This document shows positions 8,660-15,856 of a DNA stretch of 30,873 nt, in pieces. Source of the DNA: CAYZJV01 sp964478945 (GTDB lineage Bacteria > Spirochaetota > Spirochaetia > Sphaerochaetales > Sphaerochaetaceae). The first letter of the stretch is position 1. The number at the start of each line of letters is the position of its first letter. Position numbers and translations under genes: made by a program. The stretch spans positions 1 to 30,873 of the forward strand of contig CAYZJV010000033.1 of assembly GCA_964478945.1 (NCBI GenBank), in the 5' to 3' direction. The notes below the pieces were generated by a model, which saw only the letters and a program-made list of their open reading frames with translations, did no database searches and was not told where the DNA came from.

Positions 8660-9220
8660 TCAATTATTGAACAATATCGCTTCGCCGATTCTTTTCGCAG
8701 TCTCGGCGTCGGTCAACTTTGCGATGATGGCCAAAGCAAACTCGATCGCACAACCGGCTGCCCTGGCGGTGATCAGGTTACCATCGACACATACCCTTTC
8801 ATCACCGAATTCAAATCCAGGAGTATTTGCTTCGGCACCGGGAAAACAGACCGCCTTGTGACCTTCAAGCAGACCCGCAGGACCGAGCACCACAGCCGGA
8901 GCGGCACAGATTGCCGCGATGACCTTTCCACTGTTGGCGATCATCAACATCTTCTCGTTCACTTCCCAAGATGCGGCGAGATTCTTTGATCCGGGACCTC
9001 CTCCTGGGAGCACCATCGCATCGAATTCTATGCCGACATCCTCGATCCTCCGATCACATGCCACGGTGATCCCATGGGCTCCTGTGATCTCGGTACCTCC
9101 GACACCGGCGGTCACCACGGTGAAACCGGCTCGCCTGAACAGATCCACGGGAACCAAGGCTTCGATCTCCTCGAATCCTTCGGCGAATGCCACCAATATC
9201 TTCACATCCCTATTCTTCAT
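8660..9220 (-). CDS. DJ-1/PfpI family protein
   Basis: A 186-residue flavodoxin-like protein of the DJ-1/YajL branch. It has the nucleophile-elbow cysteine C105 in AAICAAPA and the conserved acidic residue E20 in the EGFEEIE stretch (14-20), which together form the DJ-1 active site. Members have been linked to oxidative stress, glyoxalase or deglycase activity and chaperoning, and which applies here cannot be told from sequence. AGGAGG lies six bases before the ATG. The gene begins one base after the DAHP synthase stop, so the two are almost certainly cotranscribed, with DUF1846 following. Confidence 0.92.
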   Translation of the reverse strand: MKNRDVKILVAFAEGFEEIEALVPVDLFRRAGFTVVTAGVGGTEITGAHGITVACDRRIEDVGIEFDAMVLPGGGPGSKNLAASWEVNEKMLMIANSGKVIAAICAAPAVVLGPAGLLEGHKAVCFPGAEANTPGFEFGDERVCVDGNLITARAAGCAIEFALAIIAKLTDAETAKRIGEAILFNN

Positions 9221-9221
9221 A

Positions 9222-10280
9222 TCATTCCTCCTTGCCTCTTCTCAACACATCGCACGCGCGATGCAACGATTCGACCGTCTCGTCCCATCCCAAGCAACTG
9301 TCGGTGACCGATACCCCATACTTCAAATCCTTGGGATTGTCGGGAATGGATTGGGAACCGGGCAACAGATTGCTCTCCAGCATGAATCCCCTGATTTCCG
9401 ATCTCCCCCAGATGACCTGGTCTACGACAGCACGCAAAACCCTTCTCTGTCTCCTGAAATCCTTGCGTGAATTGGCATGGCTACAATCGATTATGATGGA
9501 TGGAGTGATGTGCATCTTCTCCATGAGGGAAGCCGCGGCCTCGACATCCTCCTCGTAATAGTTGGGAGCATGGTCTCCTCCACGTAGGATCAAATGCCCA
9601 CAATCGTTGCCGGTGGTCCGGTAGATGGCAGAATTGCCCTCCTTGTCGATTCCGATGAAGGCGGCGCTCTGCCGTGCGCTTTTGATCGCATTCACCGCCG
9701 GAGCGTACTCGCCGCTGGTGCTGTTCTTGAAACCCACGGCGACCGACATACCGCTGGCCAAGGTACGGTGGGTCTGGCTCTCGGTGGTCCTCGCTCCGAT
9801 GGAACACCAACAGAGCATCTCGTCGATATACTGGGGAACGATCGGATCAAGCATCTCGCAACCAACGGGTACGCCGATGCCGGTGATGTCGATCAGCACC
9901 TTTCTTGCAGTCGCAATCCCCTCCTGAATATCGTAGGAACCATCCATACGGGGATCGAGGATCAACCCTTTCCATCCTCCGATGGTACGGGGTTTCTCGA
10001 AATAGGTGCGCATCACCACATACATCTGGTCGGAGACTTCCCTTGCCAATTCCTTCAGCTTGCGGGCATACTCCAAGGCAGCGACCGGATCGTGGATGGA
10101 ACAGGGACCCACGATCGCCAGTAGACGGCGATCCTTGCCCAAGATGATATCGTTCACCCGTTGTCGCGATTCCAAGATACTCTCGGTAAGTTGTGGTGAC
10201 ACCGGGTAGGTCTTCGCAAGAATCGCCGGACTGGCCAACGGTTCAACCTTCGCGATCCTGATGTCGATATTCTTCTGCAT
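9222..10280 (-). CDS. DAHP synthase, class I (AroFGH type)
   Basis: Condenses phosphoenolpyruvate with erythrose 4-phosphate, the first step of the shikimate pathway to aromatic amino acids. The 352-residue product matches the E. coli enzymes in length and has GPCSIHD (58-64, with metal-ligand C60), YFEKPRT, the GARTTESQTHR block, RGGDHAPNY and IIDCSHANS. I start it at the ATG at 10280, or the GTG just before it at 10283, because AGGAG is 10 or 7 bases upstream. The longer in-frame start at 10313 lies upstream of the predicted transcription start. The feedback-inhibitor class (Phe, Tyr or Trp) cannot be assigned. It leads a unit with DJ-1 and DUF1846. Confidence 0.95.
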   Translation of the reverse strand: MQKNIDIRIAKVEPLASPAILAKTYPVSPQLTESILESRQRVNDIILGKDRRLLAIVGPCSIHDPVAALEYARKLKELAREVSDQMYVVMRTYFEKPRTIGGWKGLILDPRMDGSYDIQEGIATARKVLIDITGIGVPVGCEMLDPIVPQYIDEMLCWCSIGARTTESQTHRTLASGMSVAVGFKNSTSGEYAPAVNAIKSARQSAAFIGIDKEGNSAIYRTTGNDCGHLILRGGDHAPNYYEEDVEAAASLMEKMHITPSIIIDCSHANSRKDFRRQRRVLRAVVDQVIWGRSEIRGFMLESNLLPGSQSIPDNPKDLKYGVSVTDSCLGWDETVESLHRACDVLRRGKEE

Positions 10281-10303
10281 CACCTTCGATCTCCTTATAC
10301 CCC

Positions 10304-10332
10304 TGTATACCACAATGGGTTTGACTGCTCAA
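10304..10332 (-). promoter_or_regulatory. Candidate DAHP synthase promoter
   Basis: In the minus direction TTGAGC, 17 bases, TATACA. Transcription would begin near 10297, just before the AGGAG at 10291-10295, giving a very short leader and supporting the start codon at 10280. Confidence 0.6.
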
Positions 10333-10338
10333 CCAAGG

Positions 10339-12069
10339 CTACTGTTGCTTGTCGTCCTTGTGTCCACCGAGACTCTTCTTGATCGAGTAGAGGTATCGTT
10401 TGATTTTCATGGTGGGAGTCCGTTGAAACGGTTCATCCTGCAAAGAGACATCGCGGATTCGGCTGAAGGAGCTCAATTCCCTGTTCACCTCCTCCCGCAC
10501 TTTCGCGATATATTCACCGGCACTCTCCTTGGCGTCATTGACCGACATCTTCAGATGTTCGGCCATAAGTTCCACATCGAGCTTGATCAATGCGGCCAAT
10601 CCCCCTTCACCCGACAACACCAGGGATTCCTGGACGTACGGTTTGTTGTTCAACAATGTCTCAATCAACTCGGGATAGATATTCTCACCACTGGGACCGA
10701 GGATCATGGTCTTCTTCCTGCCCTTGATCGAGAGTCGATTGCGCTCGATGATACCCAAGTCTCCCGTTCTGAACCATCCGTCATCGGTGAACACTTCCTT
10801 TGTCAGCCCATCGTTCTTGTAGTATCCCTGCATGACGTTGGGACCTTTGGCAACGATCTCACCAACATGGGTGTTCGGATCGGGATCATCGATCTTCAAC
10901 TGCACGCCCTTCACCGCATATCCCACCGTACCGGGTTTGGTTTGCTTGGGACCGGATCCTGCGATAAGGGGAGATGTCTCGGTGAGACCGTAGCCTATCG
11001 CGTAGGGGAATTTCGCATCCTTGAGGAATCGTTCCACTTCATTGTCCAACGCCGCTCCTCCGACTCCGAAGAACTTGAGTCTTCCACCGAATGTACGTTT
11101 CAACTTCTTACCGATGATTCCGTTGATGAAATGACGGAACATCTTCTTTTCATACAGTTTCGCAACCTTCGGATTCTTCGCAATCTGCGGAACCACCGAA
11201 CTGCGGTAGATCTTCTCAATGAGAAGGGGGACCGAAAGCATCACATGCGGACGAATGCGTTTCATTGCGGGAAGGAGAATGCTCGCAGCCGGAGTCTTCC
11301 CCAGATAGTGGATCTCGGCACCGGTGACCAAAGGAAGTAAAAATCCAATGGTGAATTCATAGGAATGGCTCATCGGTAGTATGGAAAGAAACCTCATCCC
11401 CGTGCGGATCGTGAAGAACTGACGCACACAGGCCGATGCATTGCTCGACAAATTTTTATGGGTGAGCACGACTCCCTTGGACATCCCCGTGGTACCGCTG
11501 GTGTAGATGATCGAGGCGATATCCGATTCCTTCCTATCACGGGATGAAATCGCCTTGGCATCCACCTTCGTCCGCAACATGTCCCTACCGGGTGCATGTA
11601 CGAAATCCCGTTTTTCCGTGATACCGCTCGAAATGGGATCGGGGATATGGAAAAGGTCCTCCATCCGCATGAGCATTCTCCCCCCTTGGCTCCAAGACTT
11701 GCCCACCTTCTCATACAACTTCGCCGACACCACCAAGGCAGTCGCCCCACTATGTTCGAGGATGGTATCCACCTCCTTGGCTGAGAAATCGGGAAGGATG
11801 GGGACCGCAACGGCTCCTGCGGAAACCACTGCGAGGAACGCCACTCCCCACATCGGTTGGCTCTCACCCAAGATGGCGATCTTGTCGTCCGAAGCCACAC
11901 CGTGCGCAATCAGATATGTCGCCATCGCATCGACATACTTCTTCAATTCACCAAAGGTGATCGAACTCTCATCATCACCGATGAGTGTCATCGCCAACCG
12001 CTTCGCATGGCGCTGGGCCGAACGTTCCAATATATGACGGATGGTGAAGGTTTCCAATTCATGCTTCAT
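10339..12069 (-). CDS. AMP-forming acyl-CoA (or acyl-ACP) synthetase 1
   Basis: Activates a fatty acid as acyl-AMP and passes it to CoA or possibly acyl carrier protein. The ANL-superfamily motifs occur in order: IIYTSGTTGMSKG (ATP-binding), YGLTETSP, DDGWFRTGDLG, IKGRKKTMI and the C-terminal lysine region TPTMKIKRY. The 576-residue length and the FFGVGGAALD segment fit the long-chain group. The ATG at 12069 is chosen because GGGGAG lies eight bases before it; the frame extends 14 codons further upstream without a better site. It overlaps the metallo-hydrolase gene by 11 bases. No beta-oxidation genes are nearby, so use for lipid assembly from imported fatty acids is more likely than degradation. 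Confidence 0.9.
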   Translation of the reverse strand: MKHELETFTIRHILERSAQRHAKRLAMTLIGDDESSITFGELKKYVDAMATYLIAHGVASDDKIAILGESQPMWGVAFLAVVSAGAVAVPILPDFSAKEVDTILEHSGATALVVSAKLYEKVGKSWSQGGRMLMRMEDLFHIPDPISSGITEKRDFVHAPGRDMLRTKVDAKAISSRDRKESDIASIIYTSGTTGMSKGVVLTHKNLSSNASACVRQFFTIRTGMRFLSILPMSHSYEFTIGFLLPLVTGAEIHYLGKTPAASILLPAMKRIRPHVMLSVPLLIEKIYRSSVVPQIAKNPKVAKLYEKKMFRHFINGIIGKKLKRTFGGRLKFFGVGGAALDNEVERFLKDAKFPYAIGYGLTETSPLIAGSGPKQTKPGTVGYAVKGVQLKIDDPDPNTHVGEIVAKGPNVMQGYYKNDGLTKEVFTDDGWFRTGDLGIIERNRLSIKGRKKTMILGPSGENIYPELIETLLNNKPYVQESLVLSGEGGLAALIKLDVELMAEHLKMSVNDAKESAGEYIAKVREEVNRELSSFSRIRDVSLQDEPFQRTPTMKIKRYLYSIKKSLGGHKDDKQQ

Positions 12070-12859
12070 TGTGGATACTCCCCGGATCGATGGATCCGCT
12101 GTAGACCTCACCGTGATGGCATATGCAACGGGTTCCGGTCCAGATTAGTGCTTGTTCACACAACGCCTCGATCAAATCGGGGCGATTGTTGGTTTTCGAA
12201 AGATGACAGAAATAGACTCGTGAAGGTTTGCCATCGGTACAACCGTTGAGCAATTCGAGCGCATCGGAATTCGACAAGTGTCCCGATTCCCCTCGAATCC
12301 TCCTCTTCAACAGAAAGGGATAGGGACCGTTGACCAGCATCGGTTCATCATAGTTGGATTCCAAAAACAGTACATCGGATGAACGGGCGAAGCCATGCAT
12401 CGTGTCGTCGAACCGTCCCGTATCGGTGAGCAATGTGAAACATCTTCCTCCGATTCCGACATGGAATCCCACGGAAGAGGGACTGTCGTGACTCGTGGGG
12501 AACGCAGTGATCGAGAAAGGTCCCATGCGAAACGGTACCAGAGGATCGAACACTTCGATCTGATCTTCCGGTATTCCCAAACGGACCAACTCGGGAACTT
12601 GCATCCCAACCACTTCACGGTGCACAAACACCGGTTTACCGGTCTTGCGGGCGAACACACCCGCTCCCCTGCAATGATCGGGATGCAAATGTGTGATGCA
12701 GACACCCCTCACCGACGCCAGATCCATCCCTGCCTGTAGGGAGCGTAGTTCAAGCTGCCGATAGGAGAACCCCACATCGAATAGAATCGCGTCATCAGCG
12801 AATTCCATCATGTAGCTGTTTCCAGAAGAACCGCTTCCCAATACCGCGTAGCGTATCAT
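12059..12859 (-). CDS. Metallo-beta-lactamase fold hydrolase, YycJ/WalJ type
   Basis: A 266-residue two-metal hydrolase. The YycJ-like N-terminus LGSGSSGNS (7-15) is followed by the metal-binding motif THLHPDH (56-62), a later conserved histidine in AFPTSHDSPSSVGF, the LLTDTGRF aspartate and SGHLSN. YycJ proteins are often annotated as nucleases or phosphodiesterases; the substrate here is not known. The ATG at 12859 forms an ATGA overlap with the stop of the ArsC/Spx-like gene and has GGGGAG five bases upstream. An in-frame extension of 33 codons upstream is Pro/Gly/Arg-rich, lies inside the preceding gene and is rejected. Its 3' end overlaps the acyl synthetase start. Confidence 0.88.
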   Translation of the reverse strand: MIRYAVLGSGSSGNSYMMEFADDAILFDVGFSYRQLELRSLQAGMDLASVRGVCITHLHPDHCRGAGVFARKTGKPVFVHREVVGMQVPELVRLGIPEDQIEVFDPLVPFRMGPFSITAFPTSHDSPSSVGFHVGIGGRCFTLLTDTGRFDDTMHGFARSSDVLFLESNYDEPMLVNGPYPFLLKRRIRGESGHLSNSDALELLNGCTDGKPSRVYFCHLSKTNNRPDLIEALCEQALIWTGTRCICHHGEVYSGSIDPGSIHNEA

Positions 12860-13194
12860 GGTCGCTCCCCAAAGCGTTCGAGAAATTCGGTATCGAGTCC
12901 TGCCACCACCTTGTCCTGGTGCTTCAACAGAGGAGTCTTGAGCAATTGCGGGTGGCATCGCAGCTCCTCTTCGGAATCGAATTCACGCCATGCATAGCCC
13001 TCTTTCCTGTAGTAGGCCGATGTATCGTCAACGAGGGATTCGGCATCGAGGGATGCGAAGACCTTCCTCCACTCGCCCTCGGATAGTTCCCGATCGTTGA
13101 GATCGATGAACTGGTGGGCGATGGAACGTTCCTTGCAATAGCGCAACGCCTTTTTCGTAACAGGACACTTCTTCGTTCCGATGATCTGCAACAC
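12856..13194 (-). CDS. ArsC/Spx-family thioredoxin-fold protein
   Basis: A 112-residue protein with the ArsC/Spx/YffB fold. Near the N-terminus GTKKCPVTKKALRYC places a cysteine (C10) in a C-x-x-T arrangement, with a second cysteine at C19. The segment LLKTPLL holds threonine where true arsenate reductases have the catalytic arginine, so I do not call it an arsenate reductase. A thiol-disulfide or regulatory role, as for YffB, is possible. The start is a GTG with GGAG six bases upstream, supported by a promoter in the gap. It is the first gene of a tightly overlapping trio with the metallo-hydrolase and acyl synthetase 1. Confidence 0.85.
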   Translation of the reverse strand: MLQIIGTKKCPVTKKALRYCKERSIAHQFIDLNDRELSEGEWRKVFASLDAESLVDDTSAYYRKEGYAWREFDSEEELRCHPQLLKTPLLKHQDKVVAGLDTEFLERFGERP

Positions 13195-13213
13195 TACCTA
13201 CTCCTTAGGCCAT

Positions 13214-13242
13214 ACTATACCGGTTTGCTTACCATACGTCCA
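13214..13242 (-). promoter_or_regulatory. Candidate promoter of the ArsC/Spx-like operon
   Basis: In the minus direction TGGACG, 17 bases, TATAGT. It lies back to back with the asnS promoter. Confidence 0.5.
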
Positions 13243-13255
13243 GTTGGCCAGTCGG

Positions 13256-13285
13256 TTGACATACACAAGGGAGGCATGGAATAGT
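13256..13285 (+). promoter_or_regulatory. Candidate asnS promoter
   Basis: A perfect TTGACA -35 box, 18 bases, then AATAGT. The predicted transcription start near 13292 is just upstream of the asnS ribosome-binding site AAGGAG (13297-13302). Confidence 0.6.
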
Positions 13286-13309
13286 TGCGCTATCACAAGG
13301 AGTTTCCCG

Positions 13310-14698
13310 ATGAACGATCGAATATCCCAACTGTTGCGACAGGCCCCCGGACCCGCTACTGTGGTGGTGGAAGGCTGGGTACGTACCAAAAGAGAGAGCA
13401 AGAACGTCTGTTTCCTTGAAGTGAACGACGGTTCGTCATTGAAAGGACTGCAAGTGGTGGTGGATCTGCATTCATTCGCCGATGCCGAACTGCTTGCCAA
13501 GATCACCACAGGAGCAGCGGTGACCTGCTCGGGTATATTGGTCCCCTCTCCAGGAAGCAATCAGTCGGTTGAGCTCCAAAGCACATCGATCATCCTCCAT
13601 GGAGAGGCTCCAGTCGATAGCTATCCACTACAGAAGAAAAGACATACGTTGGAATATCTTAGGGAAATCGCACATCTCAGACCAAGGACCAACATCATTG
13701 GCGCCGTGGCCAGGGTAAGGAATGAAGTCTCCTATGCGGTGCATTCCTTCTTTCATGACCGTCAATTCGCCTATATCCACACTCCGATCATCAGCACCAG
13801 CGATGCCGAAGGTGCCGGAGAGATGTTCCAGGTCACCACACTGGATCTGGAGAACATCCCCCGTACTCCAGAAGGGACCATCGACTATTCGAAGGATTTT
13901 TTCGGTAGAAAGGCATCCCTCACCGTCAGTGGCCAACTGGAAGGGGAAACCTATGCGATGGCATTGAAGAACATCTATACCTTCGGTCCGACATTCCGCG
14001 CTGAGAACTCCAACACCAAACGGCATCTCAGCGAATTTTGGATGATAGAACCAGAGATGGCCTTCTGTACCCTTGAAGGAAACATGGCCGTGGCCGAGGA
14101 CTTCCTGAAATATGTATTCTCATATGTGTTGGAACACTGTGAGGAAGATATGTCCTTCTTCTCCCAATGGGTGGAGAAGGGAGTCGCCGACACCCTGCGC
14201 ACAGTGGTGGACACACCATTCGCGCATATGACCTACACCGATGCCATCGTGGAGTTGGAGAAACACAATGCTTCTTTCGATTATCCTGTCCACTGGGGAA
14301 GTGATCTGCAGACTGAACATGAACGATACCTCACCGAACAGGTATGCAAGGGACCTGTGATCGTCACCGATTATCCCAAGGAGATCAAAGCCTTCTACAT
14401 GAAGCTCAACGATGATGGGAAGACCGTCAGGGCGATGGATGTCCTGGTACCCCGACTTGGCGAGATCATCGGTGGCAGCGAACGTGAAAGCCGTCTCGAA
14501 GTGCTCACCGAAAGGATGGGGACTCTGGGACTCGATCCAGCCGACTACTGGTGGTACCTCGACCTGAGAAGGTTCGGAAGTGTACCGCACGCCGGATTCG
14601 GCCTTGGATTCGATCGGGCCATACAGTACATCACAGGGATGCAGAACATCAGGGACGTCATACCCTATCCCCGCGCGGCCAATCAAGCGGATTTCTAA
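13310..14698 (+). CDS. asnS: Asparaginyl-tRNA synthetase
   Basis: Charges tRNA-Asn with asparagine (class II synthetase). The 462-residue protein has an N-terminal OB-fold anticodon-binding domain (about 15-105, including VEGWVRTKRES), class II motif 2 in FRAENSNTKRHLSEF and motif 3 in GFGLGFDRAIQYITG, close to its C-terminus. Length and sequence agree with AsnS and not with bacterial AspS, which is longer and has an insertion domain. The ATG at 13310 has AAGGAG seven bases upstream; the frame is open further upstream but crosses the predicted promoter. The 3' end overlaps the convergent LuxR-type gene by three bases. Confidence 0.96.
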   Translation: MNDRISQLLRQAPGPATVVVEGWVRTKRESKNVCFLEVNDGSSLKGLQVVVDLHSFADAELLAKITTGAAVTCSGILVPSPGSNQSVELQSTSIILHGEAPVDSYPLQKKRHTLEYLREIAHLRPRTNIIGAVARVRNEVSYAVHSFFHDRQFAYIHTPIISTSDAEGAGEMFQVTTLDLENIPRTPEGTIDYSKDFFGRKASLTVSGQLEGETYAMALKNIYTFGPTFRAENSNTKRHLSEFWMIEPEMAFCTLEGNMAVAEDFLKYVFSYVLEHCEEDMSFFSQWVEKGVADTLRTVVDTPFAHMTYTDAIVELEKHNASFDYPVHWGSDLQTEHERYLTEQVCKGPVIVTDYPKEIKAFYMKLNDDGKTVRAMDVLVPRLGEIIGGSERESRLEVLTERMGTLGLDPADYWWYLDLRRFGSVPHAGFGLGFDRAIQYITGMQNIRDVIPYPRAANQADF

Positions 14699-15267
14699 CA
14701 GCACAGGTGGTGCAATACCGCATACAGTGCCAACTGTTGCATGGTGTGCACCCCTGTCTTCAAATAGAGGCTCCTCTTGTGCGCGGCCACCGTATGCACC
14801 GAAATTCCCAGATCATAGGATATCTCCTTGATGGAGGCTCCCGTTGCGATCTTTTCCAATATCTGCCGTTCCCGGGGAGTGGGGGGAGCGCCCACCTCTT
14901 TTGCCAACCCGCATGGCAAGTCCAAAGCAAAGGCAAGGGTTTCCATACAATGTGCGAGATCGGTACAAGTCCATGGAACATGGTAGCCGGCCAAATGGGA
15001 ACTATTGGGATCCAAGCCGGAATTGGCAACCGCGACAATCTCCTCCACATCGATCAGGTGCTGTTCAAGCACTCCGTGGAATCGAGAAATATCGGAGTGG
15101 GAGAACAACAGGGGAATACCTACCCGATACGTGTTCCGACTGAATGGAGACCCCATAAGGAGGGTATCCACTGTGATGGCTTCGTTGAAGAAGGAAAGGA
15201 GCCAATACCGGAAGGTCTCGAGCAATATCCTGTCGCCGGCGATCACCAGCAATGCATGTCGTTCCAC
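14695..15267 (-). CDS. LuxR-type transcription regulator, degenerate receiver
   Basis: A 190-residue DNA-binding regulator. The C-terminal GerE/LuxR helix-turn-helix is clear (about 128-185: PTPRERQILEKIATG, then ISVHTVAAHKRSLYLKTG). The N-terminal part starts like a response-regulator receiver (ALLVIAGDRILLETFRYWL), but the acidic pocket and phospho-acceptor aspartate are not evident, so phosphorylation control is doubtful. No histidine kinase gene is nearby. The start is a GTG with no ribosome-binding site; a candidate promoter places transcription exactly at that codon. It is convergent with asnS, overlapping at the last codons. The target genes are unknown. Confidence 0.82.
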   Translation of the reverse strand: MERHALLVIAGDRILLETFRYWLLSFFNEAITVDTLLMGSPFSRNTYRVGIPLLFSHSDISRFHGVLEQHLIDVEEIVAVANSGLDPNSSHLAGYHVPWTCTDLAHCMETLAFALDLPCGLAKEVGAPPTPRERQILEKIATGASIKEISYDLGISVHTVAAHKRSLYLKTGVHTMQQLALYAVLHHLCC

Positions 15268-15273
15268 ACACCA

Positions 15274-15303
15274 ATTACATATCTTTGTTCAGATGTGCTT
15301 CAA
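15274..15303 (-). promoter_or_regulatory. Candidate promoter of the LuxR-type gene
   Basis: In the minus direction TTGAAG, 18 bases, TGTAAT; the seventh base after the -10 element is the G of the GTG start. The -35 element lies within the end of the DUF188 gene. Confidence 0.4.
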
Positions 15304-15825
15304 CATTCGGGTAAGTTCACGGTCCAAGGCGTTGGCGAAGGCCTGCACCTCCCGGGGTCCAAGCGGTTTGGTCTTTTCCGCAAATACCCCATATTCCCGC
15401 AACTCGGTCATCAAATTCCGCATCGAAAGCCGTTCACGAACGGTCTCCCTGGTATAGGTGCCTCCGCGATCATCGAGCACCACCATCCCCAATTCGGCCA
15501 GTCTAGTGGCCAAAGGAATATCGCGTGTGATCGCAAGCGCACCATCGGTCCCCAATTCCACCAGCAGATCGTCGGCACTATCGTCACCCTTCTCCACCAC
15601 CAACATCCTCACCAACGGTGTACCGAATGAATCCTTCAGTCGCCGGTTCTCCAAAGCCACCACATCCGGCAAAGGTCTGTCGGCCGCAAATATGGCGCTG
15701 ATGCTCCTCTTCTCCACTGCCTTGAGAATGATGGCACGGAGTTGACGCGGACAGGAGTCCGCGTCCACATACAGCATAGCAGTTCTCATATGTTTTTCAT
15801 CGCGTTGCAGCACATCATCAACCAT
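15289..15825 (-). CDS. DUF188 (YaiI/YqxD, UPF0178) family protein
   Basis: A conserved protein of unknown biochemical role with a PIN-like or NYN-like nuclease appearance. The signature VDADSCPRQLR starts at residue 19, followed by the DDLLVELGTDGALAITRDIPLA block and VLDDRGGTYT. Family members are about 150 residues. With the first ATG (AAGG seven bases upstream) the product has 178 residues, a little long at both ends; ATGs at codons 13 and 17 would give more usual N-termini but have weaker ribosome-binding sites. It follows the GH2 gene by 31 bases and may be cotranscribed with it. Confidence 0.88.
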   Translation of the reverse strand: MVDDVLQRDEKHMRTAMLYVDADSCPRQLRAIILKAVEKRSISAIFAADRPLPDVVALENRRLKDSFGTPLVRMLVVEKGDDSADDLLVELGTDGALAITRDIPLATRLAELGMVVLDDRGGTYTRETVRERLSMRNLMTELREYGVFAEKTKPLGPREVQAFANALDRELTRMLKHI

Positions 15826-15856
15826 GGATGTACCTTACCGGTACCCAAACCATTGG

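Noticed and set aside
10261..11340. A 359-codon open frame on the plus strand
   Set aside because: Antisense to DAHP synthase and acyl synthetase 1, both of which have full sets of family motifs. The translation is low-complexity shadow sequence.
12860..12958. 33-residue N-terminal extension of the metallo-hydrolase
   Set aside because: It lies within the ArsC/Spx-like gene, is not family-like, and the ATGA overlap with GGGGAG supports the later start.
12856..13194. Calling this gene an arsenate reductase
   Set aside because: The catalytic arginine of the ArsC C-terminal motif is replaced by threonine and no ars genes are nearby.
14551..15630. A 359-codon open frame on the plus strand across asnS, the LuxR-type gene and DUF188
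   Set aside because: It runs through the end of asnS in another frame and antisense to two recognisable genes; no start signal.
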